From: Paraspadella gotoi
Lineage: Eukaryota > Chaetognatha
DNA: 64,000 nt
Assembly (NCBI GenBank): GCA_051294375.1
Contig: CM119264.1
Coordinates: 22,076,709-22,140,708 of the forward strand
Reading direction: 5' to 3'
Position numbers and translations under genes: made by a program. How positions within the stretch are numbered: the first letter of the stretch is position 1; each line of letters begins with the position of its first letter. Below are positions 11,583-22,794 of this stretch, in pieces. A model generated the notes under the pieces. It was not told the origin of the DNA. It searched no databases and saw only the letters and a program-made list of their open reading frames with translations.

Positions 11583-11850
11583 TCGACGACGACGACGACA
11601 ACTAAGACGACAACGATTTAAACGAAAACGACGATTCAGTCTCTTGGGATGACAACGATAATAGACATAATAAGAATAATTGAGACGACAATGACATTTG
11701 AGATGACAATACAGTTGAGACGTCAACGACGATAATTGAGACGACAACCACAATGTCAATTAAGACAACAATGATATTAACAACGACAACGACAATTGAC
11801 AGCGACAATGGAGACGACAACGACGACGACAAAACCTCGACAATATTGTC
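11583..11850. repeat. Degenerate GACGACAA-type minisatellite
   Basis: Variants of GACGACAAC, GAGACGACAA and GACAATGA recur for about 270 bp, resembling a decayed triplet array. Confidence 0.75.
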
Positions 11851-11951
11851 AGCATCGTGACGGCGAATACTTAAACAAGATGCCGTGATCAATAAATCGA
11901 ACTCTGATGCCGAACCAAACTGACCACCGAATTTCCATACCACCCCCCCCC

Positions 11952-12134
11952 NNNNNNNNNNNNNNNNNNNNNNNNNNNNNNNNNNNNNNNNNNNNNNNNN
12001 NNNNNNNNNNNNNNNNNNNNNNNNNNNNNNNNNNNNNNNNNNNNNNNNNNNNNNNNNNNNNNNNNNNNNNNNNNNNNNNNNNNNNNNNNNNNNNNNNNNN
12101 NNNNNNNNNNNNNNNNNNNNNNNNNNNNNNNNNN
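11952..12134. other. Assembly gap (183 N)
   Basis: Gap bounded on its left by a poly-C run. Confidence 1.
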
Positions 12135-12239
12135 GCTGCCGCCGCTGCTCCATTCCATCTAAAGGTCCTACGAGCGAGAGAGAAAATTATCCCAGATCCT
12201 GGGATCAGACGACGATAAAAAACACAACAAAGTCAACTG

Positions 12240-12302
12240 GGCCGACGACGACGACAAAGACGACGACGACAACAACAACAACACAACAACAACAACAACC
12301 GC
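12240..12302. repeat. (GAC)n / (AAC)n compound array
   Basis: GAC triplets passing into AAC triplets. Confidence 0.9.
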
Positions 12303-12840
12303 CCGCAATTGCTCAGAGTGGACGTTGGCCGAGCGACAGTCGCGAGATTAAACCTCCGCATTTTTTCTCTTTTATTTTCGCAGTATTTCTATTTGTTTTA
12401 TTGTGTTTTTTTTATGTTGTCGTTGTCGTTGGCGCGGGAGAGTAGCAGCTGCCCGATTCACTTAATCGTCATCACGGATTGAAAGTGAAGAGTGTGAGAC
12501 GTGAGTGGGGGGGGGAGAGTGAGCGTAATGAGGGTGAAGACAGGGAGGGAGATGGAAACACATTATCGGATATTCTGAAATATACGAAAAGTTATAAAAA
12601 GGGCAAAAGAAAAGAAAATAACAATAATTTAAGAGATAAAAGGAAATGTTTTTATTGTCCAGAACGTTCTCAGTATCCATGACAACTGATGAGAAAGCGA
12701 TGGTAAAAATCCATAGTAACATCGAGAAAGACAAAAAGTCTTACTTCGAACGAAGGAGTTATTTGTTGCCTCCGCATCTCAATAAAAATGCCTGACTAAC
12801 ACTAAAACACAGACCTAATTAGAGAGAACGAGAGGAAGGA
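12303..12840. other. Non-coding stretch with no gene seen
   Basis: Includes a short open segment ending at a GTGAGT (12,498), but the upstream acceptor is weak and the segment is under 25 codons, so no exon is called. Confidence 0.45.
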
Positions 12841-13000
12841 AGGAGAGAGAGAGAGAGANNNNNNNNNNNNNNNNNNNNNNNNNNNNNNNNNNNNNNNNNN
12901 NNNNNNNNNNNNNNNNNNNNNNNNNNNNNNNNNNNNNNNNNNNNNNNNNNNNNNNNNNNNNNNNNNNNNNNNNNNNNNNNNNNNNNNNNNNNNNNNNNNN

Positions 13001-13029
<29 letters not shown>
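12841..13029. repeat. (GA)n tract containing a 142-N gap
   Basis: The gap at 12,859-13,000 is flanked on both sides by pure GA repeat, so the assembly broke within the microsatellite. Confidence 0.95.
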
Positions 13030-13035
<6 letters not shown>

Positions 13036-13124
13036 ATCGGAAGAGGAAATGAAATTCCCATAAAACTGGGTTCGCTGACGGAACAAACTTTTTCATTCGT
13101 TTCCTGACGATTGTTTATGGGTCG

Positions 13125-13500
13125 GAGGAAGGAAAAGAAGGAAAGGAAGGAAAGGAAGGAAAAAGGGAGGAAAGAAGAGAGAAAGAAGGAAGGAAAAGGA
13201 AAGGACATAAAAAAGAAGTTGGAACGGAAAGAAGGAAAAAGAGAGGAAGAGAAATGTGAAGAGGGAATGAAAGCAATATGAACTATGAAGGCTAAAAAAA
13301 AAAGAAGTATGAAAGGAACCAAAAGATAAGAATGAGGGAGAAATGGAAAAAAGGAGAAAGATAAAAGAACGGATTAAGAGAAGGAAAAAGGGAGACAATT
13401 ATTGCTGGGGTGTTGGGTAAGGCAGGAAAGAAGGAACAAAGAAAGCGTAACCACAGGTTTCATTGAAGGAAAAGAGAGCGAGAGAGGGAAAAACGTTAAA
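13125..13500. repeat. Purine-rich (GGAA/GAAAG) low-complexity tract
   Basis: GGAAGGAAA-like units and A-rich purines; the complementary strand is Ser/Phe-rich in every frame. Confidence 0.7.
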
Positions 13501-13758
13501 AACCTTTGGCCGTTTCCGATCCATAGCGCGGGGTAATGGCGCCGTGGCGATGGAGCGTCGACGCCGCGCGCTCTAACCTCGGCGCCGTCTCCGTTGAACC
13601 CTGAACCGGCGCCTTCGAACCCGGAGGGAGCATTTTTTGGGAATTCGAAGCCTCTGAACTCTGTGTTAGAACCATTCGCCGATTCCTTTGAACCGGCTTG
13701 AGTAAAAAACTCGTCTGATTTAGAGTCGTGGGTTTGATTTATTTTCTGTATAAGAATC
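13500..13758 (-). other. GC-rich open segment, possible exon of an unknown protein
   Basis: One minus-strand frame stays open from an AG at about 13,759 through this segment (it closes near 13,379). Its central, GC-rich part encodes Gly/Phe-rich text with repeated GF-type units (SGFEGAGSGFNGDGAEV). The acceptor-like TTATACAG has only a weak pyrimidine tract. A possible donor GAG|GTTAGA lies within it. I recognise no family; the openness may come from high GC alone. Confidence 0.22.
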
Positions 13759-13759
13759 T

Positions 13760-15355
13760 ATTTGATTGTACTGCAGGCTATATATGGGAATTCAATGATA
13801 TAAATCTCATAACTAAATGCTTTGGTGAACGATTCGTATTTGGATGATCTTCTTCATGAAAATGTCGCCATCAATCGATTGATGTTTTTAACATTCCAAA
13901 GGTTATCCACGAGATTTGTTCATTTTTGTTTGAACTTTATTTTGCCAATCGCTTTCGAAACTCAAGAAATCAAATCGCCAATTATAATAGTATCCACTTT
14001 CTATTGCAACTCTTATGGAATATTCAAAATATCAGGCTCTTCATATTAAATTAGCCACTCCAAAGCCGAATAGTCCAACCCGCTGCCTATAGTAACATAT
14101 ATTTTGAAAAATACACTTCTTGCCCTCTGTGGGAACACCATGCCTAAAAAAAAAAAAGAAAAAAAAACTCTTTTTGCCTCTAATTCTTTCTTTCTGCGTC
14201 GTTTCGCTGATTTTTCTCCTTCAAGCAAAACTTTTAGTCGACTTCTTTTCTTCTGGTCAAAATCTTTTTTGCAAGTTTGTTTGTTTGCTTATAGTTATTT
14301 CTGTTTAAAACGAATGAAAGGGAGAGAAAGAAAAAGGATGAAAGAGAGAGTAGAACTAGAAGTAAATGAAATTCAATCCTCACAATCTTTCTTCGTAATT
14401 CTAATCCCAAATAATTTGTCTGGTTTTAGCCATCGTTTTACTCATCGTTCATTCTTAATCCTCCCTTCTTTTCTTAACTGTCAAATTGTTTCTTTTTTTT
14501 CAGAATAAGAAAATTCTTTTCTTTTTCTAACTTTTTAAAAACATTTTTATATTTTTTTTTTGGTGATTTTTTTCAAGTTTTTTTTTCGCCTTTTCACGCG
14601 AATTTCCTTCACAACTTTTTTTCCTTCTGGTGAGCGCGGTCTCTCGCTCTCTTAGAGCCTATTAACTGAAGTTGGTAAACTGCTTCCTTCCTTCCCTTTT
14701 TTTCCCTTTTCCCCTTTTTTTCCTTTCTTTTCTCTCCTAATACTTTTCTCCAATTTTGCCTTCATCGTTGTATTTTTCTCGCCGAGAAAAACAAGATAAT
14801 AATCTTCCACCTCTGGCTCAGTAAAAAAAGCAAATCGGAAAGCGGAAAATATCTAGGGAAGAGTGTAAAAGAATAAATATGTAAAGAGTCTGCAATAAAA
14901 ATAAAAGGGAAGTTAAAAAGGGACAATCAAAATATAAAGAAAAGAACAACACAAGTTAGTAATAAATACGTAGTATTAGGAGAAAAGTAGAAAAAATAAA
15001 GAGAACAAACAAATCAGAAAGTTGGAAATAAAAAGAGAAAACAGACGCGTTTGCATCTCAAGGGGGACATACATTCATACAATCTCAGGCAGAGCGAAAA
15101 ATCGTTATCCGTTTTAATTCCACCCGCCATTTTTTTTTTTAATTTGAAAATTTTTTCTTAAATATTTGATTTAGTAACCGGTTGCTATGAAAAACGCTAG
15201 GATGTTCAAATTTCATTGAGATCAAAAAGCTTCGAAAATCGTCTTGATTTTCTAAGCCGCGCATTTGTAAGCAGTTGGTTCCCGCCCATCGTATTATACT
15301 ACACTTTCATTGATGCGTGAAAATGTTGGGTCATAGGATTGGGTGGAATTGATGG
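13760..15355. other. Non-coding stretch with no gene seen
   Basis: AT-rich with T-rich runs (14,500-14,760) and A-rich runs (14,820-15,050). No domain-bearing frame. Confidence 0.5.
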
Positions 15356-15357
15356 TA

Positions 15358-15398
15358 AGGAAGGGTGGGGGTTGGGTGGGGGTTGGGTGGGGAACGAA
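15358..15398 (+). other. G-rich run with G-quadruplex potential
   Basis: Repeated GGGTGGGGGTT units give more than four runs of three or more G in about 40 bases. Confidence 0.6.
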
Positions 15399-15523
15399 AC
15401 GCAAAATGTCTTCATCGAGAAGAAATCGACGAAAGACTGAAAGTCGAATGGATGAGCCTCATGGGGGCGGGTACTCGCTCTCAAACGAATAACCCTACCG
15501 GATAAATCGACCTTTTTGCTGCG

Positions 15524-15525
<2 letters not shown>

Positions 15526-15584
<59 letters not shown>
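15526..15584. repeat. (CT)n microsatellite
   Basis: Nearly pure CT repeat. Confidence 0.97.
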
Positions 15585-15959
15585 TTCTACCTCATTCATT
15601 TCGTTTTCTTTGAGTTTGAGTGTTGAGGGTTTGGCAAATGAAGTTCGCATCTTTTATCAATAACCAGAGCAATTTCGCCGTCATCGTCGTTATCGTCGTC
15701 TTCATCATCATCTTCATCGTCTGATGATGTTTTATTTTTTTGCTTCAGGCATCTAAAAAGATTCCAAGGCATTTCTAAAAATCATTCAAATTATTTATGG
15801 GGAGCAGGAGAAAAGAATTATTTATCTTAGATTAGAAAAACTTAATTTACATAAGGAGTAGAAGGAAAGATAGAAAAGACTTCAGACAGAATAGACAAAA
15901 AGACTGATATACCAAATTAAAAAAAGAAAGAGAAAAGGAAAGAAAGAAAACCATCAATA

Positions 15960-15967
15960 AAAAAAAA

Positions 15968-16023
<56 letters not shown>

Positions 16024-16036
16024 AAAAAGAAAAAAA
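15960..16036. repeat. (AAAG)n microsatellite
   Basis: About 15 tandem AAAG units flanked by A-rich sequence. Confidence 0.95.
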
Positions 16037-16194
16037 GAAAGGATGAAAGAAAGCGAATAAATTCAAAGAAAGAAAAACAGAAATAAGAAACTGGCAAAGC
16101 GAGCTTGTGTAAAGAAACTCGTAAAAAACTTCCCGGCGGAGGTTTAGTCTTAATTATGCGAAAGAAATGATTTCGCGGTTGAATTTTTCATACT

Positions 16195-16897
16195 CAACTT
16201 TTTTAACTCTTCACCGCTCATTTCTTTTTCTCCCCTCCCTTCCTCCCCTGTCCTCTCTCATGCCCATCTTATTCTGTTTTCTCATTCTCCTCCTCCTTTC
16301 CTCTATTTTTGGTCATGTTCGCTTCTTTCTCTTCTTCCCTTTCTTCCTCTCTTTCCTTTTCCTTTTCCTTTTTGCCTTTCTTCCTCTTTTTCCTTTTTCT
16401 TTTTCTTCTTTCCCTCGTTCCTCTTTCCCTTCTCTCCATTTTTTTTCCAAGCGTTCATTTTCTCCTTCTCCCTTTCCCCCTCTCCTATTTCTTCTCCTCT
16501 TCTATTTCCTCCTCTCCTTCTCCTCTTCTGTTTCTTCCTCTCCTTCTCCTCTTCTATTTCCTCCTCTCCTTCTCTTCTATTCCTTCTCTCCCTACTCCTC
16601 TTTCTATTTCGTCCTCTCCTTCTCTTCTATTCTTCTCCTCCTCCTCTTATCTTCTCCTCTTTCTATTCTTCCTTTCTTGCTATTCCCTCTCCTCTCATCT
16701 CTTCTATTTTCTTCCTCTCCTTACCTCTTCTATTTCTCCTTCCTTCTCCTCTTCATATTCTTCTCCTCTCCTCCCTTCTCCTCTTCTATTTCCTTCTCTT
16801 TTCTCCTCTTCTATTTCCTCTCTCCTCTCCTCCTCCTCCTCCTCCTCCTCCTCCCCTCTATCTCTTTGCATCCCCCCACCTCTTCCTCCATCCACAG
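16195..16897 (+). repeat. 700-bp pyrimidine tract ending in a splice acceptor
   Basis: Almost all C and T for about 700 bp (densest from 16,320), built from CTCCTTCTCC-like units. It ends in TCCACAG, and coding sequence follows at once. It gives two spurious Ser/Phe/Leu-rich open frames of over 300 codons because stop codons cannot occur in pure pyrimidine. It probably includes the acceptor tract of the next exon. Confidence 0.85.
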
Positions 16898-17467
16898 GCT
16901 CCACCTGCACGGCCTCCCAACCCTACGACTGCATGTACGCTCTCTCCATCCTCCGATTCGATCCTCATCTTTCCGTCTGCAACTGCCTCAACCCGACGCT
17001 GACCCCAGGGGAGGCGACCCCTCCATCCACGACCTCGAGGCTGACCCCGCGGGGGAAGACCCTCGGAGCGACCTCGAAGACCCCGCCCCCGACGGGCACG
17101 GGGCCGCGGCCGCGTCCTTTATCCCCGGATGAAGGGCGTGTAAACGACGAAGGCGACGACGTCGAGGACAGTAATCAACGACCGCCGCGACGTCGACTCC
17201 AACAGCAACTACATCAGCAACAACATCATGGAGAAACCCAGCAACAACAGCAACTTCGGGAAAATTCGAAATATTTTAAGACGAAAAAATTAATGAGCCA
17301 CAGCGAAGCCAACGGGTGGAGGATGAGGCGAACGTCGTCGTCGTCGTCGTCGTCGTCGGCGGCGGAATTTTATGACCACGACGACTCAGAGGATTACGAG
17401 CCGAGCTGCAGGGAGATTCTACAGTTGCTCTTCCATCATCCGTGCAACTCACTGCCCGAACCACCGG
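16898..17467 (+). CDS. Internal exon, GAS1/GDNF-receptor-like cysteine motif (partial gene)
   Basis: The exon is bounded by an acceptor (TCCACAG at 16,897, after a long pyrimidine tract) and a consensus donor (CCGG|GTAAGTTC at 17,468). It is 570 nt, phase 1 at both ends, 189 full codons. Counting the split first codon as residue 1, cysteines lie at 4, 12, 28 and 30, in DCMYALSILRF...SVCNC, and again at 171 and 183. C-x2-AL...L-x2-CxC resembles half of a GAS1/GDNF-receptor-alpha domain (for example the ...CDC and ...CVC ends of GAS1 repeats). Residues 31-80 are Thr/Pro-rich; 101-119 are Gln/His-rich; 147-154 are eight serines from a TCG repeat; 157-168 are acidic. GC is well above the flanks. 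GAS1 and GFR-alpha proteins are GPI-anchored co-receptors at the cell surface. The coding status is fairly secure; the family assignment rests on four cysteines and is tentative. Confidence 0.55.
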
Positions 17468-17525
17468 GTAAGTTCTTTCATTTTTTTGCTGGTGGGTAAG
17501 CACATTAGCATCCGTTCATTCACAA

Positions 17526-17560
<35 letters not shown>

Positions 17561-17561
17561 T
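17526..17561. repeat. (CGT)n microsatellite
   Basis: Twelve CGT units in the presumed intron just after the GAS1-like exon. Confidence 0.97.
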
Positions 17562-17850
17562 TCATCGTATTTTAAAAATTAAATTCACAGTTCTTGTTTT
17601 TATTCGCTTGTGATTAAAATTTTGGAGGAATTAACATCGACCTTGTCTTCGTCGTTGTTACGTATTTAGGTTCTACAGTTGGCATTGTTGTCGTCAAGGA
17701 CTTTGACCTTTTTTGTTGTCAGGTTTGATACTTTGTCAAAGATAGTTTTCTTAGTTATTGGATTCTGTGACTTCGTCTCTCTCTCTCCTATTTTGATTTT
17801 TACCATATTTTTACCATATTTCACCAAATAAATAACAATTAAGCAAAATA

Positions 17851-17892
17851 CTAATATGTTGATGAAGGCTAACATATTAGCCGAAACATGTT
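17851..17892 (+). ncRNA. Hammerhead-like stem-loop, probably degenerate
   Basis: TTGATGA is followed by a 6-bp stem GGCTAA/TTAGCC with loop CATA, then GAAAC. This recalls the hammerhead core CUGAUGA-stem II-GAAA found in Penelope-like elements and retrozymes. The C3 position is T and there is an extra A before the stem, so activity is unlikely. The same bases can also form a 10-bp hairpin (17,851-17,860 with 17,871-17,880). No reverse transcriptase is nearby. Confidence 0.2.
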
Positions 17893-17899
17893 CGATTTT

Positions 17900-18250
17900 C
17901 TCCTTGAAAATAAAAACAAATTTGTTGTCTGTTAACAAAATAAACAATTTCGCTTAATTCTTATTTCAAACGCAACGAAATGAAAAGCTCGAAATAACAA
18001 AGTCCTAATAAATTTTACTTGAAATGCAATAAAGTTGTCGTATGTATGTATTTTTGTATCATATGTGTATTCAATATCCTATTTTAAATCAAGCGAATCA
18101 TCAACGCATCCTAGCCCCTTTCCTACTCTCGGCTCGTTTGAGTTTAGATTAATTCTGAAACTGTTAAAACAACCATTCGACCGAGTTGGGATTTTCACGA
18201 GACGGGTCACAGATGCTGAAACCTAAAGTAGAAGTAACAGAAAGAAAGCG
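17900..18250. other. Non-coding stretch with no gene seen
   Basis: AT-rich with stops in all frames except short runs. Confidence 0.5.
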
Positions 18251-18253
18251 GAA

Positions 18254-18266
18254 ATGAGAGAGAGAG

Positions 18267-18297
<31 letters not shown>

Positions 18298-18302
18298 TGA
18301 GA

Positions 18303-18356
<54 letters not shown>
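18254..18356. repeat. (GA)n tract
   Basis: GA repeat with a few interruptions. Confidence 0.95.
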
Positions 18357-18357
<1 letters not shown>

Positions 18358-18490
18358 CGAAGGGAAAAAATGAAGAAAAAACGAAGAAAACGCATTGAGT
18401 TAATTACCGTGGAGTCATTCTACTCACACGTTGGCGTTCCGCCTCAAAAATATTCGCGACGACCGAACGTCAGAGATGAATTTCCCTCAG

Positions 18491-18634
18491 GAGTGCGTAC
18501 ACGAGCGGGAGAGTGCGTGCACGCAAGGGAGAACGTGTAGTATGTACGCGCTAGGGAGGGTTCTAGATCTCGTAATGGAGTGCAAACCACACGTGCAAAA
18601 GTTCTACAACGCAGACTTCACCATCCGATTGTGA
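18491..18634 (+). CDS. Candidate short cysteine-bearing exon, uncertain
   Basis: After TTTCCCTCAG, phase 0 is open for 47 codons to a TGA. Cysteines at residues 2, 10, 16 and 31 (C-x7-C-x5-C-x14-C, with ACTQGRTCSMYALGRVL) loosely match the first half of a GAS1/GFR repeat. SMYAL also echoes CMYAL in the exon at 16.9 kb. Against it: the pyrimidine tract is very short, and phase 0 does not follow from the phase-1 end of the 16.9-kb exon (that frame hits a stop). It could be a chance ORF. Confidence 0.22.
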   Translation, partial: ECVHERESACTQGRTCSMYALGRVLDLVMECKPHVQKFYNADFTIRL

Positions 18635-18749
18635 CAATTTGAGCGAGAGAATAACAAAGTTTGGGGTCATGACTACATGAAAGGGAGACTGCGCACACGC
18701 GAGCAATGGGGTCTGTACTTTGGGGACTCAGCGTACTTAAACTTAATCG

Positions 18750-18774
18750 TTAGAGAGAGAGAGAGAGAGAGAGA
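18750..18774. repeat. (GA)n microsatellite
   Basis: Short pure GA repeat. Confidence 0.9.
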
Positions 18775-20220
<1,446 letters not shown>

Positions 20221-20302
20221 CTTTTCTTTTTTTTAATTTTTCTTTCTTTCTTTCTTTTTTTCCCTTTCTTTCTTACTTTCTTTCTTTCTTTCCTTCTTTT
20301 TA
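20221..20302. repeat. (CTTT)n-like tract
   Basis: Imperfect CTTT and TTTC units. Confidence 0.85.
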
Positions 20303-20601
20303 AATGCTAAAAGTTTTCACCTCAATGAACGATTAGTGAATAGTGATAGTGGAATCTCGATCAAGTGTATGAAGAAGGAGGTCGTTGACAAATACGTTCC
20401 TTTACAAAATACTCTTTTTTTTTGGTTAAAAAATGATTTTATACTTTTTTCTTGTACTTTAAAATATCAAAAACGAGAAAGAGATATCATAACAACGGAA
20501 CTTAGTATGTTTGCTTTGCTGAAAACTCAAAAACAACTTTCCACACCCCTCCCTCCAAAAATAAACTTACTCCACTTAGATCTCAATACGTCTGAGTCTA
20601 T

Positions 20602-20930
20602 TTAGTTGCGCCACGAGTACTCGCGGAGCAACTCTATAACTATAAGTATAAGTCACTTTTCGGTCGGTCGGTCAGTCGGTCCGTCGGAATGTCTCTCCGT
20701 CGGTGTGTCCCACTTACGTTAAAGATGCATATAATTTGCTTATAGTTGTTGCTCAGAAAAAACTGAAAACAGAAAAAACCTAAAATCACGAATTCCTAAA
20801 ACTATAAGGAACAAAAGACGGAATTTTGCTGCAGTGCATGTCAAAGGCAAAGAAAGTGTTTTAGTTATGTCATGTCTTATCATGTGATCAAAGGGAAATA
20901 CACATGAAAATAAAGTCACTGCGGCGCAAC
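20602..20930. mobile_element. Possible MITE-like element
   Basis: The segment opens with AGTTGCGCCACGAGTA and shows GGCGCAAC at the right end, giving short terminal inverted repeats (GTTGCGCC/GGCGCAAC) about 325 bp apart. The left end is itself an imperfect palindrome (20,603-20,634). A run of GTCGGTC-like units follows at 20,661-20,690. No clear target-site duplication and no ORF, so the call is weak. Confidence 0.25.
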
Positions 20931-21187
20931 ACATTGGAATTACCGTTCTTGTTTTTTTTTATCAATCTAAATTTCCCGCTCGCGTCGCCTCAACTATTTG
21001 ACGAGTTATTTGTGATTAAAAAAAAAAAAAGAAGAAAAAACCCTCCCGCTTTTTCATCCACAAAATCGACTTTTTTATTTTCCTAATTTTTTTCCTCTCA
21101 ATTTTTTTTTCTTCCAACAAACAGTCTTTTTTTTTTCTAATTCGCGAATATTCTCTCTCCATTAAAACCCGGAAGTCGGCCGGTCTT

Positions 21188-21232
21188 CGTCGTCGTCGTC
21201 GTCGTCGTTGTGGTTGTTGTCTTTGTCGTCCT
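21188..21232. repeat. (CGT)n / (TTG)n compound array
   Basis: CGT triplets passing into GTTGT-type sequence. Confidence 0.85.
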
Positions 21233-21304
21233 TGCTCAGAAATATTATAGCTGCCATTTTTTTTAAATTTCAAACGTGGACAGAGGGAACCACGAATTCT
21301 TGCT

Positions 21305-21309
<5 letters not shown>

Positions 21310-21368
<59 letters not shown>
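21310..21368. repeat. Pure (CT)n microsatellite
   Basis: Nearly 60 bp of uninterrupted CT. Confidence 0.97.
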
Positions 21369-21372
<4 letters not shown>

Positions 21373-21902
21373 TATTATTTTCAATCTGTATCAATTAAAG
21401 CTTACACTAAATTTTGGCCAACAGATAAATTATTTTCTTTAATCCTAAAAAAAAAAAACGGTCGCAAAATCAATTTGTCTTTCCTGGGATCGAACTCGCA
21501 ACCTTTCTTTCAAAAAATCCCGCGGTGGAAACTCGAAAATGATAAAGGAAAAGAAAGAATCTGAAAAGAGTCTACGTTGACCTTTGACGATAATTTTGAA
21601 AGGGGAATCAGTGTTCGAAATGACCCGCCTTGACCCGACCCGACTCCTTGAACCACTTTGACCTCTTTGACCTTTGTCCCGTCCGGGCAGGTGGGCCGAG
21701 GAACGAAATCTGCGACCGAATAAATCTTATATTTTCTCTTTTTTTTTTCGCCGGAAAAAAGTTAAAAAGTGAGAGGAATCGCACAGAATGAAGCTGAAGT
21801 GGGAAAGCGTTTCATTTTGCTATGGGGGGACAAAAAATATTTCTCCATTAATCCGAATCCTCATTTCGCTTTCCTTCTTTTGATTTGCCCATTTGTTTCA
21901 TC

Positions 21903-21937
<35 letters not shown>

Positions 21938-22150
21938 GAAACGGGATGACAGGGATAGACGTAAATCTGTTTTTGTCACACATCCGTCGCAAAACGTCTC
22001 CCTCTCTATTCTCTCTCCCTCTCTTCACCCTCCCCCGATTTCTACTCCTACTTCCCTCTCCCTCATTCACTCAAGCAAAGGGAAAATACTTTTCTCGACG
22101 GGCAACTTTCCAGGTTATAAACTCCGAATGTGGGTGGGTGGGATTCAGCA
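21369..22150. other. Non-coding stretch with no gene seen
   Basis: Contains a short (CT)n at 21,907-21,934. A tRNA B-box-like sequence on the minus strand (GAGTTCGATCCCAGG, about 21,484-21,498) has no matching A box at the right distance. Confidence 0.45.
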
Positions 22151-22187
<37 letters not shown>

Positions 22188-22191
22188 ATCG
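22151..22191. repeat. (CT)n tract
   Basis: CT repeat with one TCTT break. Confidence 0.95.
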
Positions 22192-22712
22192 AATAGAGAA
22201 ACGATAGACGGAAGCGAACGCCCAATTACAAACAACAACGACGCCGCAGACGAACACGACGAAGACCCCGGGCTTTAACATTGCCATTCGAGCCACGCCC
22301 TCCAGTCTTTTCCTCCCAAGGGCCGCTCGTCCTTCCTCTCTGTTACGAAGGAGGTCACGCGTTCGAATCCCGATGTCGATCTTTTGATTCTCGCCATCGA
22401 TAAGTCGCGTCATATTCTTATATTGTTTTATATGCATATAATCACAAAGATTAACATATGCAAGATTACAAATCGCCCGCAAGTACTCCTGCCAAAGGTC
22501 ACCACGATCCAGACGGAGCAACATCCAAATTATTTTCGCGGCTTTTTCAAAAAGCGTGCAAACTCGGCGGGGATCCTCCCTCCTCTTTCGGTTCCAAAGT
22601 AAACGTCATAGAAAAAAAAACTATAAAAGAGATTAAAACCGATAAACCGTGTTCAACTTCCCCTCTGGATAACATTCCAGGTGCTGAAACTTTTTTTTTC
22701 TCTATCTCGTCA

Positions 22713-22715
<3 letters not shown>

Positions 22716-22790
<75 letters not shown>
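22716..22790. repeat. Pure (CT)n microsatellite
   Basis: About 75 bp of uninterrupted CT. Confidence 0.97.

Positions 22791-22794
<4 letters not shown>

Noticed and set aside
15960-16036. Regularly spaced short repeats considered as a CRISPR array
   Set aside because: Plain AAAG microsatellite. No array of repeats with unique spacers is present anywhere in the window.
16167-17132. Two long plus-strand ORFs of over 300 codons across 16.2-17.5 kb
   Set aside because: Their N-terminal parts are a pyrimidine tract read as Ser/Phe/Leu. Only the part after the acceptor at 16,897 in one frame looks coding.
17666-17947. 93-codon minus-strand ORF with a hydrophobic segment
   Set aside because: AT-rich intronic sequence without homology cues; includes the hammerhead-like hairpin.
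21480-21530. tRNA-like B box on the minus strand
   Set aside because: Isolated box without the rest of a tRNA or SINE head.
22300-22380. tRNA-like B box (GCGTTCGAATCCCG) near 22,356
   Set aside because: The T-stem does not pair properly and no A box or acceptor stem is found at tRNA distance; at most a tRNA remnant.
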